Shown: positions 28,611 through 38,395 of the stretch, in pieces
Position numbering within the stretch: position 1 is the first letter of the stretch
Layout: every line of letters begins with the position of its first letter
Assembly (NCBI GenBank): GCA_963829545.1
Contig: CAWHIX010000009.1
Span: forward strand, 162,460-226,459
Source of the DNA: JAXGXJ01 sp963829545
GTDB lineage: Bacteria; Actinomycetota; Thermoleophilia; RBG-16-64-13
Direction of reading: 5' to 3'
Length of the DNA stretch: 64,000 bases
Program-made: the position numbers and the translations under genes
The notes under the pieces: model-generated
The model's database searches: none
Told to the model about the DNA's origin: nothing
What the model saw: the letters and a program-made list of their open reading frames with translations, nothing else

Positions 28611-30707
28611 TCACTCCTTTCCCGTGGTAGTTAGGGACTCTCTATTGACGGACGCTCCCACCTGTAATAGCGTCGGACTGACGAGCACAGCGTCCGCGAG
28701 TATCTCCGCAACGTCTTTGATCGCCACTGGTTCCGCCCGCGTCTTCACCCCTGGCGGCATCCTCGAGCATCTGCAGGCAGTAGGGACAGGCGGTGGCCAC
28801 CACCTTTGCCCCCGTCGTCTTGGCCTGAGTCAAGCGCAGCGCGTTGATCCTGGTGCCGGCGCTTTCCTCCAGCCACATCCGGCCCCCGCCACCTCCGCAG
28901 CAGAAGCCGTCCACCCGGTTCTTCTCCATCTCCACCAGGGTCTTGCCGGGGATACTCTGCAGCAACTGCCGAGCCGGCTGATACATGTCGTTGTAGCGGC
29001 CGAGGTAGCAGGGATCCTGATAGGTGACCGTCTCGGCGCCGGTCTCTGACCAGCGTCGCCGATCGCCAGCCTGCCTTCCTTGACGAGACCGGCCAAGAAC
29101 TCGCTGTGGTGGATGACCTCGAAACGGCCTCCGAACTCGGGATACTCGTTCTTGAGGGTGTTGAAGCAATGAGGACAGGCCGTGACTATCTTCTTGATGT
29201 TGTAGCTGTCCAGGAGCTGGATGTTGTTCATGGCCAGCATCTGGAAGATGTGTTCCGCCCCCAGACGACGGGCGGGATCACCGCAGCACATCTCCTCTTC
29301 GCCGAGGATGCCGAAGTTGATGCCGGCCTCTTTCATGAGAAGGGCGATGGCCTGGGCGACCTTGAGGCTGCGGTCTTCCAGGGCCTGCGTGCAGCCCACC
29401 CAGTAGAGGACGTCCACCTGGGCATCTTCGCCGACGACCTTGACATCGAGTCCCTCCGCCCAGTCCGTGCGGGCATACGTGGTCCCGCGCCAGGGGTTGC
29501 CTCTTACCCTGAGGTTCTTCAAGGTCTCCCGGCCCGTCTCGGTGGTGGTGATCATCTGGAGATGCCGCCTGAGATCGACGATGGTGTTCATCTGCTCGTT
29601 ATAGGAAGGACAGACCTCCTGGCAGGCCCGGCAGGTGGTGCAGGCCCAGACGGCCTCCTCCGTGATCACGCTGCCGACGAAGGGCGGGCCCGCCGACTCC
29701 CGGGCTTTGAGCAACGGAGGACCCGCTTTCAGCAGCTGCTCCTTCGTGCCCAGGATCAGCTCCCGGGGAGAGAGGGGTTTGCCGCTGGTCTGAGCCGGGC
29801 AGGCGATATGGCAGCGGCCGCACCAGGTACAGGCATAAGAATCCAGAAGCTGCTTCCAGGTGAAGTCCCGGATCTCCGCTTTCCTGATCGCGGCGGTGTC
29901 GTTCAGATCCACCGGCCGCAGGGTCCCCTTGGAGGCCAGGTTCCTGGAGGCGATGTTGGGGAAGATGAAGAGAGGGTGGAGATGTTTGGAGCGGGGCGTG
30001 TAGACGACGGCGGCGAGCAGTATCAAGTAGTTGAGCCACCAGAGGCTGTTGAACACCGTGGTCAGGCTGCTTGTGGCGATACCGGCGTCCTGGAGGGCGC
30101 CCGCCAGGGCCATTCCGATGGGTGGCCAGGCATAGTGGACATCGCCCGCGGCATACCCGAAGCCCTCGAGAAGATAGTGCAGCACCACCACGGCGATCAT
30201 GACCGTGAGGAGTATGGGCTGGATGACCTTCTCGCCCCTGGTCTCGTGCCTCTCCAGCCGCGCCGGTTTGACGACGTAGCGTTTGATGACGGCCCCGATC
30301 ATGCCGAGAAGGATGAATATCCCCACGATCTCCATGATCGAGAAGAAGGTCCTCTCGAAAGCGCTGCCACTCATGATGGGGAAGAGGCCTAGGCCCGCGC
30401 CCAGGCCGATGAATATGACGTAACCGATGACGAATACGATGAGCCCCCAGAACATGAACGCGTGGCCCAGCGGGGCCAAGTCACGTCCCGAGAGGTGCTT
30501 CAGATTGCTTCTCTGGCTGAAGGGAATGGTCAGCATCCCGGCGATGCGGTGACGCAGACGGTCAGAGCGTCTTTCCGGTCTCCCCAGCCTCAGGAGACGG
30601 ATCAGAAGAACGAGCCTCTGTATGAACAGTCCCAGGGCGATCGCAAAGAGAACCCAGAACAGCACGTAGCCCGGAATGCCCAGATAACTGTTCACAAGCG
30701 GTGACAT
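28611..30707 (-). CDS. Membrane-bound Fe-S oxidoreductase with two CCG domains (ETF:quinone oxidoreductase-like; frameshifted)
   Basis: This is about 698 residues when joined. The N-terminal 270 residues contain five or six membrane helices of the nitrate-reductase gamma (heme b) type. Two [4Fe-4S] motifs follow (CTWCGRCHIACP near 290, CTTCRACQEVCP near 352), then two cysteine-rich CCG domains (EEEMCCGDPARRLG with TACPHC; after a frameshift near 29050, DPCYLGRYNDM, GFCCGGGGGRMW and TACPYC). A second indel near 28745 restores an end at 28611. This architecture is that of the membrane oxidoreductases proposed to pass electrons from ETF to menaquinone (EMO type) in anaerobes. The etfAB genes at the head of the same operon support this. 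Confidence 0.87.
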
Positions 30708-30753
30708 CCGCTGAAGACTCCCCCTTCCGTCGCTCTGCTGCCCGTGCCGAAAG

Positions 30754-32139
30754 CTAAGGAACCAGTAGCCGCGTTACCTCGCTGATGCTGTCTTGTCCTT
30801 CCAGGTTCTCCAGTAGCTCGAGCAACGCCTCTGCGTCACTCTTCTCGTGCTTGTGCGCGAATTCGACGTTTCCCCAGAACTTGGCCAGCAGTTCGTCCCG
30901 AGACAGGGGATTGCCCGCCATATCTCCCCGAGGGATCTGGCTCTCGGAAGCGTATTCCCTGCCGTCCTTCGTGCGGACGGTCAGGGCGACGCCCTTCCGG
31001 CCCGCGGGAAGGGGGGCGAAATCGATCTTCTTGATGAACTCGTTGATCTGGGGATCGCGGATCGCCTGCTCGGTGAAGTGTTCCGGCCTGACGCTCCCGT
31101 TCAGCAGAGCGGTGGCTATGGTGAACCGGAAACTGAAGATGGCATTGCCGTGGGGGAAGTCTCCGATCTCCCAGGGCTGGCCCAGCACACCGTCCAGCCC
31201 TCCTCCCGGCGAATACAGCGTGACCCTCTCGATGCTGTCGGGATCGACGGCGTGCTCGTGCACGATGTCCAGGGCGCAGTCGATGGGCCCATGGGTACCA
31301 CGGCAGGACGGGTAGGGCTTGAACGTTCTGTCGCCCCAGAACTTCTTGCCCAGGTCCTTGGTCAGAAGCTCTTCGTTGCGGATGCCGCTCGTGAACAGGT
31401 TGTAGTAGCCGAACGGTCCCAGTAGCGCATCTTTCGGGGCGGTCCAGCCGGCGGCGGCGAGCTCTGCGGAGAAGATGGCATTCCTGGCGGCAAGCCCAAG
31501 AGGAAGCTTGTAGGCCGTCGTCGATTCGGAGATATTCTGGGCACTGCCGCTCAGCTGGCTGAGCACCAGACCGAATGCATTCCTCAGCTGCTCGTCGTTC
31601 AAGCCCAGGAGACGCCCGGCGATCGCCGTTGCGCCCATGGCATTGGCCGTGCCGTTGCCATCCCAGCCCAGGGCCAGAGTGAACTCGCACGTATTGAGCA
31701 GCCTCGCCGCCAGATCGTCGCCCAGCAGCATCGCGGTGATGATCTCGCGGCCGCCGGCCCCGACCGCCTCCCCCAGGGTGATGGCGGTCATCACGGTCGT
31801 CCCGGAAACGTGCCCCGGGGCCATGCTGTATTCCACTACCGGACTGACCGGTTCGTAGTCAAAGGAGCGGCAGAGGACGCAGTTGACCATGGCGGCCTGG
31901 GCCGCGGGTACCTTGCCGCCATACATGAGGATGGTGGCCTGCGGCTCTCCCCCATGATTCTTGATGAGCCTGACGAGCTCGGGGTTACTGGGGTCGCCGG
32001 CACCGCCGATGAGACAGCCGACCGTGTCGACGATCCGGTCTTTGGCATTCTGCAGGGTCTCTGCATCGAAGGCCTCGAACTGCGTCGCCGCCACGTTGGC
32101 GACGATCTGGTCCATGGCCGTGCTCACGCTTTGATCCAT
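30754..32139 (-). CDS. MmgE/PrpD family protein
   Basis: This intact 461-residue protein opens AKDRIVDTVGCLIGGAGDP and has CRSFDYEPVS, PGHVSGTTVMTAITLGEAVG, NTCEFTLALGWDGNG and FKPYPSCRGTHGPIDCALDI, all characteristic of the MmgE/PrpD family (2-methylcitrate dehydratase, cis-aconitate decarboxylase and iminodisuccinate epimerase relatives). These act on small polycarboxylates without an Fe-S cluster. It starts three bases after the stop of the SDR and lies in the ETF operon. Neither methylcitrate synthase nor methylisocitrate lyase is nearby, so a classical propionate role is unlikely; hydration or dehydration of the imported acid is a reasonable guess. Confidence 0.9.
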   Translation of the reverse strand: MDQSVSTAMDQIVANVAATQFEAFDAETLQNAKDRIVDTVGCLIGGAGDPSNPELVRLIKNHGGEPQATILMYGGKVPAAQAAMVNCVLCRSFDYEPVSPVVEYSMAPGHVSGTTVMTAITLGEAVGAGGREIITAMLLGDDLAARLLNTCEFTLALGWDGNGTANAMGATAIAGRLLGLNDEQLRNAFGLVLSQLSGSAQNISESTTAYKLPLGLAARNAIFSAELAAAGWTAPKDALLGPFGYYNLFTSGIRNEELLTKDLGKKFWGDRTFKPYPSCRGTHGPIDCALDIVHEHAVDPDSIERVTLYSPGGGLDGVLGQPWEIGDFPHGNAIFSFRFTIATALLNGSVRPEHFTEQAIRDPQINEFIKKIDFAPLPAGRKGVALTVRTKDGREYASESQIPRGDMAGNPLSRDELLAKFWGNVEFAHKHEKSDAEALLELLENLEGQDSISEVTRLLVP

Positions 32140-32142
32140 GAC

Positions 32143-32934
32143 CTAGTGAGCCGGCCCGGTGGGCTGCAGCGGCAGGCCGCCGGTAACGTACAGGGGATGA
32201 CCGGTTATGTAGGACGATAGCTCCGAAGCAAGGAACAGGGCCGCGCCGGCGATGTCCTCCGAAGTGCCCATCCTCTGCAGCGGCGTCTTTCTGCCGATGC
32301 TGGCGAACATCTCTTCCTTCTCGGCCTCGGACATGCCGCCGAACATCCCGTCGTAGAAGTGCGTCTTGATGGGCCCGGGCAGTATGCAGTTGACATTGAT
32401 GTTGTACGGGGCCAGGGCAGTGGCCAGATCGTTGGTGAAGCTGATGATGGCGCCTTTGGCCGTGTTGTAGTTGATCTCGTGGGCGGGCGGCAGGACGGCA
32501 CCGATGGAGGACATGCCGATGATCTTGCCGTACCGGCTTCCTTCATGTACGGGACCACGAACTTGCAGAAGAGGAAATGGCTCTTCAGGTTCAGGGCCAT
32601 GACCTTGTCCCAGGCCTCTTCGGGCATGTCTTCGATGTTGATGTGCTTGGCGATGGCGCCGGCATTATTGACCAGGATGTCGATCTTGCCGTACTTCTCG
32701 AAGAACCTCGTCCACCACCGCGCGCACCTGGTTGATGTCGGTGACGTCGCAGGCCAACGCGAGCGCTTCCCCGCCTGCTTGGGATATCTCGGCGGCCGCT
32801 TCAGTTGCCGCGGCTATGTCGATATCGGCGATGGCTACTTTGCAGCCCTCTTCGGCGTACTTGAGGGCGATTCCCTTGCCCATGCCCTTGGCGGCTCCGG
32901 TGACAATGGCGACTCTGTCCTGCAACAACATCAT
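32143..32934 (-). CDS. Short-chain dehydrogenase/reductase (SDR), frameshifted
   Basis: This is about 262 residues when joined. Segments: LLQDRVAIVTGAAKGMGKG (cofactor binding) with IADID (NAD-type Asp), DVTDINQVRAVVDEVLRE; after an indel near 32705, KIDILVNNAGAIAKHINIED and EEAWDKVMALNLKSHFLF; after another near 32540, GMSSIGAVLPPAHEINYNTAKGAII (catalytic Ser and YxxxK) and ILPGPIKTHFYDGMF. AAAGGAG precedes tandem ATGs at 32934 and 32931. It is linked to PrpD and the FAD oxidase in the long operon and probably handles a hydroxy or keto intermediate. Confidence 0.87.
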
Positions 32935-32944
32935 CGATCTCCTT

Positions 32945-34558
32945 TCAGACCTTTGCTTCCTTGGCGTACTCCGGCGGTATGTAGGCCGACCAATCGGCCA
33001 CGCGGTTGGGGTCGAGCATGTTCCTCACCTTCTGCAGCCAGAGATCGGCGTGATCGTACATGGGGCCCCACTTCTCGTGGACATGCTCGATGTCCTCCAC
33101 CTGCATCATGGCCCCGCGGTTGGTGTAGCCATAGCTGCGCGTCGGCCCGTCGGGGTCGTAGACGATCTCCAGGTACTTCTTGGCCGCCGCGTACGAGATG
33201 GGGTCCCAGGGGTCGATTCCCGTGGCGATGCCGCCCGAGAAGCCCAGGGAGAAGTGCTCCATGGGACGGTACGACATGCCCATGTTGGGATGGACGAAGT
33301 CGCCGGCATCGACGAAGGGTTGGAGGGCCTGGAACTCGATGGCGCGATACTTCAGCTGGCTCTCCAGGCTCCCGTCGGTGCCCTGGGTGGACAGCATGAA
33401 GTCACCGGTGGCCCTGAGCTGTACGCCCGTGGACCATATCTGGTACATGAAGATCTGGGCCTTGGTCTTCTCGTTGTTCCACTCGGGGTCGAGGTAGCCG
33501 CCCCATTTCTCCATGGCCGCCATGACGGCTCTTTCCCGGTATTCGAGCTCTCGGGGCGAGTGGCCGGTGACGAACACGGGCACCGTTCTCGAGATCTTGA
33601 CCGGATCGGGGGGAGAAACCTGCATCTTGGCCCAGTTCTCATCGTTGCCCTCTTGATGAAAGCCGGTGTTGAGATAGGCAGGGGCGACGATGCAGGCGAT
33701 CTCGGCGTGGCCGATGTCCTGGGCCGCCCTCATCATCCTCTCGGTATCGGGGAAGGTGAGCACGTTCACGCGGTAGGTGTCGGGCACCTTCTCGATCTGG
33801 GCGGCGGAGATGGCTTCGCCGGGCTCCCTGACCAGTTCGTACTCGGTGGGCGCGGGGGCATTCCAGGGATAGAGCTTGACCGCGCACTTGGTGATGACTC
33901 CGTGCCCGCCGTTGGCTCCGGCGCGCCCGCGCAGGATGCCCCTCAGGCTGAAGCCCGGTCCGTCGCCCGAGAACCAGCCGCCCTCGCGATTGGCCGTGCC
34001 CAGGTTCAAGACGTCGCCGGTGGGCAGGACCCACTCGGCGCCCAGCACGTTGCGCCCATAGCCGCTGGTGAAGAGCTGGGAGATGGTCATCTCCTGGTGG
34101 CAGCAGGCCAGCGAGATCACGGCGGCGCTGTAGCCCACGCCGGGCTTGCCCACGTAGAAGCCCTGCTTGCTGGCGGCGTCGATCAATTGGTAGACCGTTA
34201 CGAAAGGCTCGACGACCGCATGCATGTTCTTGGGGTCGATCTCCAGTATGCGGTTCATCCTCTTCAGTTCCAGCAGGATCCCCCGGTCGTCGCTGAGGTA
34301 GGTGGCCACATATTCGAAGGCGCGGGCCGAGGGCTTGAACAAGATGCCGGCCTGATTGCAGAACCGGACGATCGCCTGGATCTCCTCGGTACTTCCCGGC
34401 ATGAGGACGGCTGCCGGCGGGCGATGCCTCTTGTCGCCGAACTGCACCTTGTTGCCCCAGACCTGGCAGTAGCTCTCCATGATCACGGGGTCCTGGGTGA
34501 TGTACTCAGGGCCCACGATGGCTTCGAGTGCCCGGAATTCTTCTTGAGTCAGTTTCAT
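32945..34558 (-). CDS. FAD-linked oxidase (PCMH-type), large paralogue of 43139-44680
   Basis: This intact 537-residue flavoprotein has an FAD-binding PCMH domain: RHRPPAAVLMPGSTEEIQAIVRFCNQAGILFKP, LELKRMNRILEIDPKNMHAVVEPFVT, then LGAEWVLPTGDVLNLGTA and GDGPGFSLRGILRGRAGANGG. The C-terminal cap resembles GlcD/D-lactate dehydrogenase. It aligns over its length with the product of 43139-44680 (for example MPGSTEE(I/V)QAIV and the DGPG.SLRG block). AAGGAG lies 7 bases before the ATG at 34558. Downstream of an Fe-S protein and a shorter FAD oxidase, it is likely one of two flavin subunits of a GlcDEF-like dehydrogenase that oxidises a 2-hydroxy acid or alcohol. Confidence 0.88.
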   Translation of the reverse strand: MKLTQEEFRALEAIVGPEYITQDPVIMESYCQVWGNKVQFGDKRHRPPAAVLMPGSTEEIQAIVRFCNQAGILFKPSARAFEYVATYLSDDRGILLELKRMNRILEIDPKNMHAVVEPFVTVYQLIDAASKQGFYVGKPGVGYSAAVISLACCHQEMTISQLFTSGYGRNVLGAEWVLPTGDVLNLGTANREGGWFSGDGPGFSLRGILRGRAGANGGHGVITKCAVKLYPWNAPAPTEYELVREPGEAISAAQIEKVPDTYRVNVLTFPDTERMMRAAQDIGHAEIACIVAPAYLNTGFHQEGNDENWAKMQVSPPDPVKISRTVPVFVTGHSPRELEYRERAVMAAMEKWGGYLDPEWNNEKTKAQIFMYQIWSTGVQLRATGDFMLSTQGTDGSLESQLKYRAIEFQALQPFVDAGDFVHPNMGMSYRPMEHFSLGFSGGIATGIDPWDPISYAAAKKYLEIVYDPDGPTRSYGYTNRGAMMQVEDIEHVHEKWGPMYDHADLWLQKVRNMLDPNRVADWSAYIPPEYAKEAKV

Positions 34559-34592
34559 CGCTAGGCTCCTTACCGCTTCCTCGCTCGAGGCA

Positions 34593-35870
34593 TCAGATGG
34601 ATTCCTGCACCAGTTCGATGATGTCCAGGACCTTGATCTCGTCGCCGGTCTGCTTGGCCGCATTGAGGAAGTTCCTCTTGCACCAGCCGCAGGCGCTGAC
34701 GATCGCCTCGGCGCCGACGGCCTTGGCCTCTTTGAGTCTCTCTGTGGCGGTCCACTCGGCGAAGTCAGGGTAGGCATCGATCACGCCGCCACCGGCCCCG
34801 CAGCACCACGCGTACTCCCTGGTGCGGTACATCTCCACGAGTTCCACGCCCGGGACGCTCTTGATGATGTTCCTGGGGGTGTCGTAGACGCCGTTGATTC
34901 CCCGACGGTACTTCTTGGGAGGATCGTGCAACCAGATCTGCATGCCGGCGGGCTTGTATTCCTTGCCCTCCCAGTGGATCCACGGCTCGCCCAGGCGGCC
35001 CAGATGGCAGGGGTCGTGGTAGGTCACCTTGAGGTCGAGGGGCTTCTTCAACCGCAGCGTACCCTCCTGGAGAAGCTTCTCCAGGTACTGGGTGATGTGG
35101 TAGACCTCGATCCCGGAGTCCTTCCCGATCTTGTCGTAAAGGACCTTGAAGGTGCCGTAGCAGTCTGAGCAGGGCGTGACCAGCGTCTTGGCGCCCACCG
35201 TCTTGAGGGTGTCGGCGTGGTGCTCGGCGAACTTGGTCAACTCGCCTTCGTAGCCCAGTTCGTAGGCCCGGCCGGCGCAGCAGGCTTCGTCGGCTCCCAG
35301 GATGCCCACATCCACTCCGGCCGCCTGGAGTATGGTCACACCCGCCCGGGCTATCGGCCACAGTTCCTGGTCGTAGGAATAGCGGCAGCCGGCGAAGTAC
35401 ACGACTTCGGCGCTTTCCTGGGTGACCCGCTTGACATCGAGGTCTGCCGCCCAATCTCCCCGCTCGGCGCGCGGCTTGAGCAACATGTTGTCTTCGTTGC
35501 GCAGGCTGCGAAGATAGGGCTGATGCTGGGGCAGCAGGTAGCCCTGGTCGACGCACTCGATCCTGAGTTCCTGCATGTGCTGCAGGGGCTCGATATCCTG
35601 CTGCACCTTGCAGGCGATATCGCAGGAGCCGTCCATCATGCACTTGTACACCACGTCCAGGAAGCTGTCGTCGATCTCGATGGCGCCCTGCGTCAAGGCA
35701 TACGAGAGGTTGTACTTGCCGCCGGCCGCGTAGGCGTGCCAGTGGTACCTGGCAGCCGACGGGCAGCCCTCCATGTAGTCGAAGTCCTTGATGTAGCGCC
35801 ACGGTATGTACTTGCAGTACGAACAGCGGGTGCAGCGCTGCATGTCATGTTGAAGATCCTGCCAGGCCAT
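34593..35870 (-). CDS. Fe-S oxidoreductase with two CCG domains (GlcF/HdrD-like)
   Basis: This is a soluble 425-residue iron-sulfur protein. N-terminal motifs are CTRCSYCKYIP...CPS and CMMDGSCDIACKV, a modified pair of [4Fe-4S] sites. Two CCG domains follow: AGCRYSYD, DEACCAGRAYELG and TPCSDCYGTFKVLYDK; then DPCHLGRLGEPW, AWCCGAGGGVIDA and SACGWC. These resemble HdrD, GlcF and LldF/LutA. The ATG at 35870 is one base after the stop of the FAD oxidase (TGAGATG), showing tight coupling. Its paralogue on the other strand is 41870-43125. It probably moves electrons between the two flavin subunits or on to ETF. Confidence 0.9.
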   Translation of the reverse strand: MAWQDLQHDMQRCTRCSYCKYIPWRYIKDFDYMEGCPSAARYHWHAYAAGGKYNLSYALTQGAIEIDDSFLDVVYKCMMDGSCDIACKVQQDIEPLQHMQELRIECVDQGYLLPQHQPYLRSLRNEDNMLLKPRAERGDWAADLDVKRVTQESAEVVYFAGCRYSYDQELWPIARAGVTILQAAGVDVGILGADEACCAGRAYELGYEGELTKFAEHHADTLKTVGAKTLVTPCSDCYGTFKVLYDKIGKDSGIEVYHITQYLEKLLQEGTLRLKKPLDLKVTYHDPCHLGRLGEPWIHWEGKEYKPAGMQIWLHDPPKKYRRGINGVYDTPRNIIKSVPGVELVEMYRTREYAWCCGAGGGVIDAYPDFAEWTATERLKEAKAVGAEAIVSACGWCKRNFLNAAKQTGDEIKVLDIIELVQESI

Positions 35871-35871
35871 C

Positions 35872-37347
35872 TCAGTTCCCTCTCGTTTCGCCGGCCCCGA
35901 AGCACAACTTGCCTGGATTGAGTATCCAGTTGGGGTCGAAGATGTCCTTGACCTTCTTCTGCATGGCCGCGGTGTCGGGGGAACGCCGGTAAGCCACGTC
36001 GGCCCATCCCGGGTAGGGCCTCGAGAAGAAGGCTCCCGCCTCTTCCAGACCATCGACCGCCGCAGCTTCCAAGCGGCGGGCCAGATCTGCTTCGGCGCCA
36101 TCCGCGGGATCGAAGTACAGGTTGAACTCGCAGTGACAGCTGGTGCCCTGTGCGACCGGCTGGATGTACGCGCCGATGTTCTCGGGCGGGAATCCCAGCT
36201 GCCCGGCCAGTTGCGAGATCACTCCGGAGAGCTCCGGGGTCTTGCCCTGGGTGCTGAGGAAGAAGATGTCGTCGAAGCCTCCCCTGTATTTCAGCTTCCA
36301 GTAGGGATCCGGCGAAGGCTGCGTCAGGAGGGAGTAGAGCTCCTCCGCCTTGATCCCGGAGATCTGGGTCTGGGGTTGCAGGCCGTACGAAGCCGCCAGT
36401 TCCTCAAGGTCGTCCGCTAGATACTGCACCTTCTCCTCGGGCAACAGCCCACAGCCCTCGAAGCCGACGAACATGACCCAGGGAGGTATGCCGTCGCGCA
36501 AGGCTGCTATCTCCTGAGGATCCTGACCGGCGACGGCGGCGAGGTTGAGCCCGTTGAGGATGAAGATCTTGCCGGTGAAGCGGATCCGCGATAGGTGGTA
36601 GCTCAGCTCGATCAAGGGTTCCAGGCTGTCGGAGGGGATCAGGAACGCTCGGAAGAGTTCCGATGTCTCGCGGCACTTCAGGGACATCCAGGTGACGATG
36701 CCTATGGTCCCCTGCGCTCCCGAGAGCAGCCTCTGCGGATCCATCTGGGTCGGTCCGAAGGGGCTGATCTGGGCCTTGCTGAGTTCCCACTGCTGCTCCA
36801 AGGTGTCCGGCCCTGCGGCTTCACCGGTCCTCATGTAGTCACCCGAGCCGAACACGACCTCCGTGCACAACATCGGGTCGGTGCTGTCGAAGTGAACGCT
36901 CGGCATCAGGATGGGGTCGCGCTCGAGAGCAGCGGCCAGTACGGATTTGGAACTGCGGGGAAGCAGGGGCATGTAGGCCGAGAGTCCGCTGGTGGCGAGT
37001 TCAGACTGAAGCCGGCCGAAGGTGACCCCCGGCTCGACGATGACGACCCGATTATGGGCGTCGACTCGGATGATCCGGTCCATCCTTCGCAAGTCGACGA
37101 TGACCGCTCCTTCGGTACCGGGTACGGTCCCGCCCCGAAAATGGGGAGGCCCCGAGCTCACGGGTATCAGGGGAGTCCGGCTTTCATTGGCCCACTTGAC
37201 GACCCGCTGCACCTCGTCGGTATTGGCCGGCCTGACTACAGCGGCCGGAGTGTTCTGGGCGGGCCCGCCGGAGTACTCCTCCAAGGCGGCCGAGTCGTCC
37301 CAGATGTTCTCCTTGCCGACTATGCCGGCAAGATCGCTATTGACCAT
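35872..37347 (-). CDS. FAD-linked oxidase (PCMH-type), short paralogue of 40386-41852
   Basis: This intact 491-residue flavoprotein has AAVVRPANTDEVQRVVKWANESRTPLIPVSSGPPHFRGG, VIVDLRRMDRIIRVDAHNRVVIVEPGVTFGRLQ, and the C-terminal end DIFDPNWILNPGKLCF, the usual GlcD-like ending. It has long stretches of identity to the product at 40386-41852 (PVSSG.PHF, RAQGT.GIVTW-type block, QGTSCH.EFNL.FDPAD). GGGAGG before the ATG at 37347 sets the start. It lies between etfA and the Fe-S gene with gaps of 30 bases and one base. Together with the Fe-S protein and the larger FAD oxidase it forms one of two FAD-FeS-FAD triads. Confidence 0.9.
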   Translation of the reverse strand: MVNSDLAGIVGKENIWDDSAALEEYSGGPAQNTPAAVVRPANTDEVQRVVKWANESRTPLIPVSSGPPHFRGGTVPGTEGAVIVDLRRMDRIIRVDAHNRVVIVEPGVTFGRLQSELATSGLSAYMPLLPRSSKSVLAAALERDPILMPSVHFDSTDPMLCTEVVFGSGDYMRTGEAAGPDTLEQQWELSKAQISPFGPTQMDPQRLLSGAQGTIGIVTWMSLKCRETSELFRAFLIPSDSLEPLIELSYHLSRIRFTGKIFILNGLNLAAVAGQDPQEIAALRDGIPPWVMFVGFEGCGLLPEEKVQYLADDLEELAASYGLQPQTQISGIKAEELYSLLTQPSPDPYWKLKYRGGFDDIFFLSTQGKTPELSGVISQLAGQLGFPPENIGAYIQPVAQGTSCHCEFNLYFDPADGAEADLARRLEAAAVDGLEEAGAFFSRPYPGWADVAYRRSPDTAAMQKKVKDIFDPNWILNPGKLCFGAGETRGN

Positions 37348-37377
37348 GCTTGGCCTCCCAGTCACAGTGCGAAACTT

Positions 37378-38368
37378 CTATGCCAGCGAAGAGATGAGGG
37401 CCGGCACAACCGCTTTCCAATCGTCCACGATGCCGTAGTCGGCGACTCTGAAGATGTTGGCTTCAGGGTCTTTGTTGATGGCCACGATCACCTTGGAACT
37501 GGAGCAGCCGCTGACGTGTTGGCTGGCCCCGGAGATGGCGACCGCGACGTACAGATCGGGGCTGACGATCTTGCCCGTGATGCCGATCTGTTGGCTATCC
37601 GAAGCCCACTTTGCATCACACGGCGGGCGGGTGGCCCCCAGCGCCCCGTGCAGGACCGCGGCCAGCTCTTCGAGCTGTTGGAATCCGGAAGCGCTGCCGA
37701 TACCCCGGCCGCCGGCGACTATGACTCGGGCTTCTTCCAGCTTGATACCCGCCGTCGGCTCGACCTTCCTCTCGCGTGTGGTCGCTCGGGCCGCCGAGGG
37801 CTCGAGGGCGGCGGTGATATCGATCACCTCGCCCTGCCGGGCCTCGTCTCGAGCAGCCGGAGCCATAGCCTTGAGCCTGATGGCGGCCACCTGGGGGTCG
37901 GTGCGACAGACCTGCACCGCCTGGGCATTGCCGCCGTAGACGGGGCGCGTCATCAGCAGGCGGGTGGTCTGCGGATCGATGTCCAGGGCCATGCAGTCCA
38001 TGGTCGCCCCGGTATCGAGACGAAGAGCCAGCCAAGGTGCCAGGTCGCGCCCCAGCGGGGTCTGGCCCAGAAGCACGATGGCCGGGGCGGCCTGCCGGAC
38101 GACCGTCTCCATTACCTGGAGATAGGGCTCCGCGGCGTAGTCCTGCAAGAAGGGGGCGTCGGCAACGTAGACTCTGGTGGCGCCGTAGGCTATGGCCTCC
38201 TGGGCCAGTCCGCCGACACCGGCCGCCGATGAGGACGGCGCTCAGTTCCTGCCCCAGCGCGGTCGCCAGACGATCGCCTGCCCCCAGGGCCTCGGTGGCC
38301 ACCGGCGCCAATCTGCCGTCGGTGATCTCGCAGTGCACCAGCACACCGTTGCCGGTCTGCATCTCCAT
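37378..38368 (-). CDS. etfA: Electron transfer flavoprotein alpha subunit (one frameshift)
   Basis: This is about 329 residues when joined. The N-terminal part MEMQTGNGVLVHCEITDGRLAPVATEALGAGDRLA shifts frame near 38228 and continues AQEAIAYGATRVYVAD, then APAIVLLGQTPLGRDLAPWLALRLDTG. The FAD-binding C-terminal domain is complete: GGRGIGSASGFQQLEELA, GITGKIVSPDLYVAVAISGASQH and VAINKDPEANIFRVADYGIVDDW. Start at ATG 38368 after GGGGGG. ETF takes electrons from flavin dehydrogenases and passes them to a quinone oxidoreductase. With etfB and the membrane Fe-S protein of the same operon, this gives a complete route to the quinone pool. Confidence 0.92.
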
Positions 38369-38395
38369 GTCAGCCCCCCCTCCGGTCACCACGCC

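Noticed and set aside
30754..32139. Methylcitrate cycle (propionate) role for the MmgE/PrpD protein
   Set aside because: No methylcitrate synthase or methylisocitrate lyase gene is present in the window; the family has several other activities.
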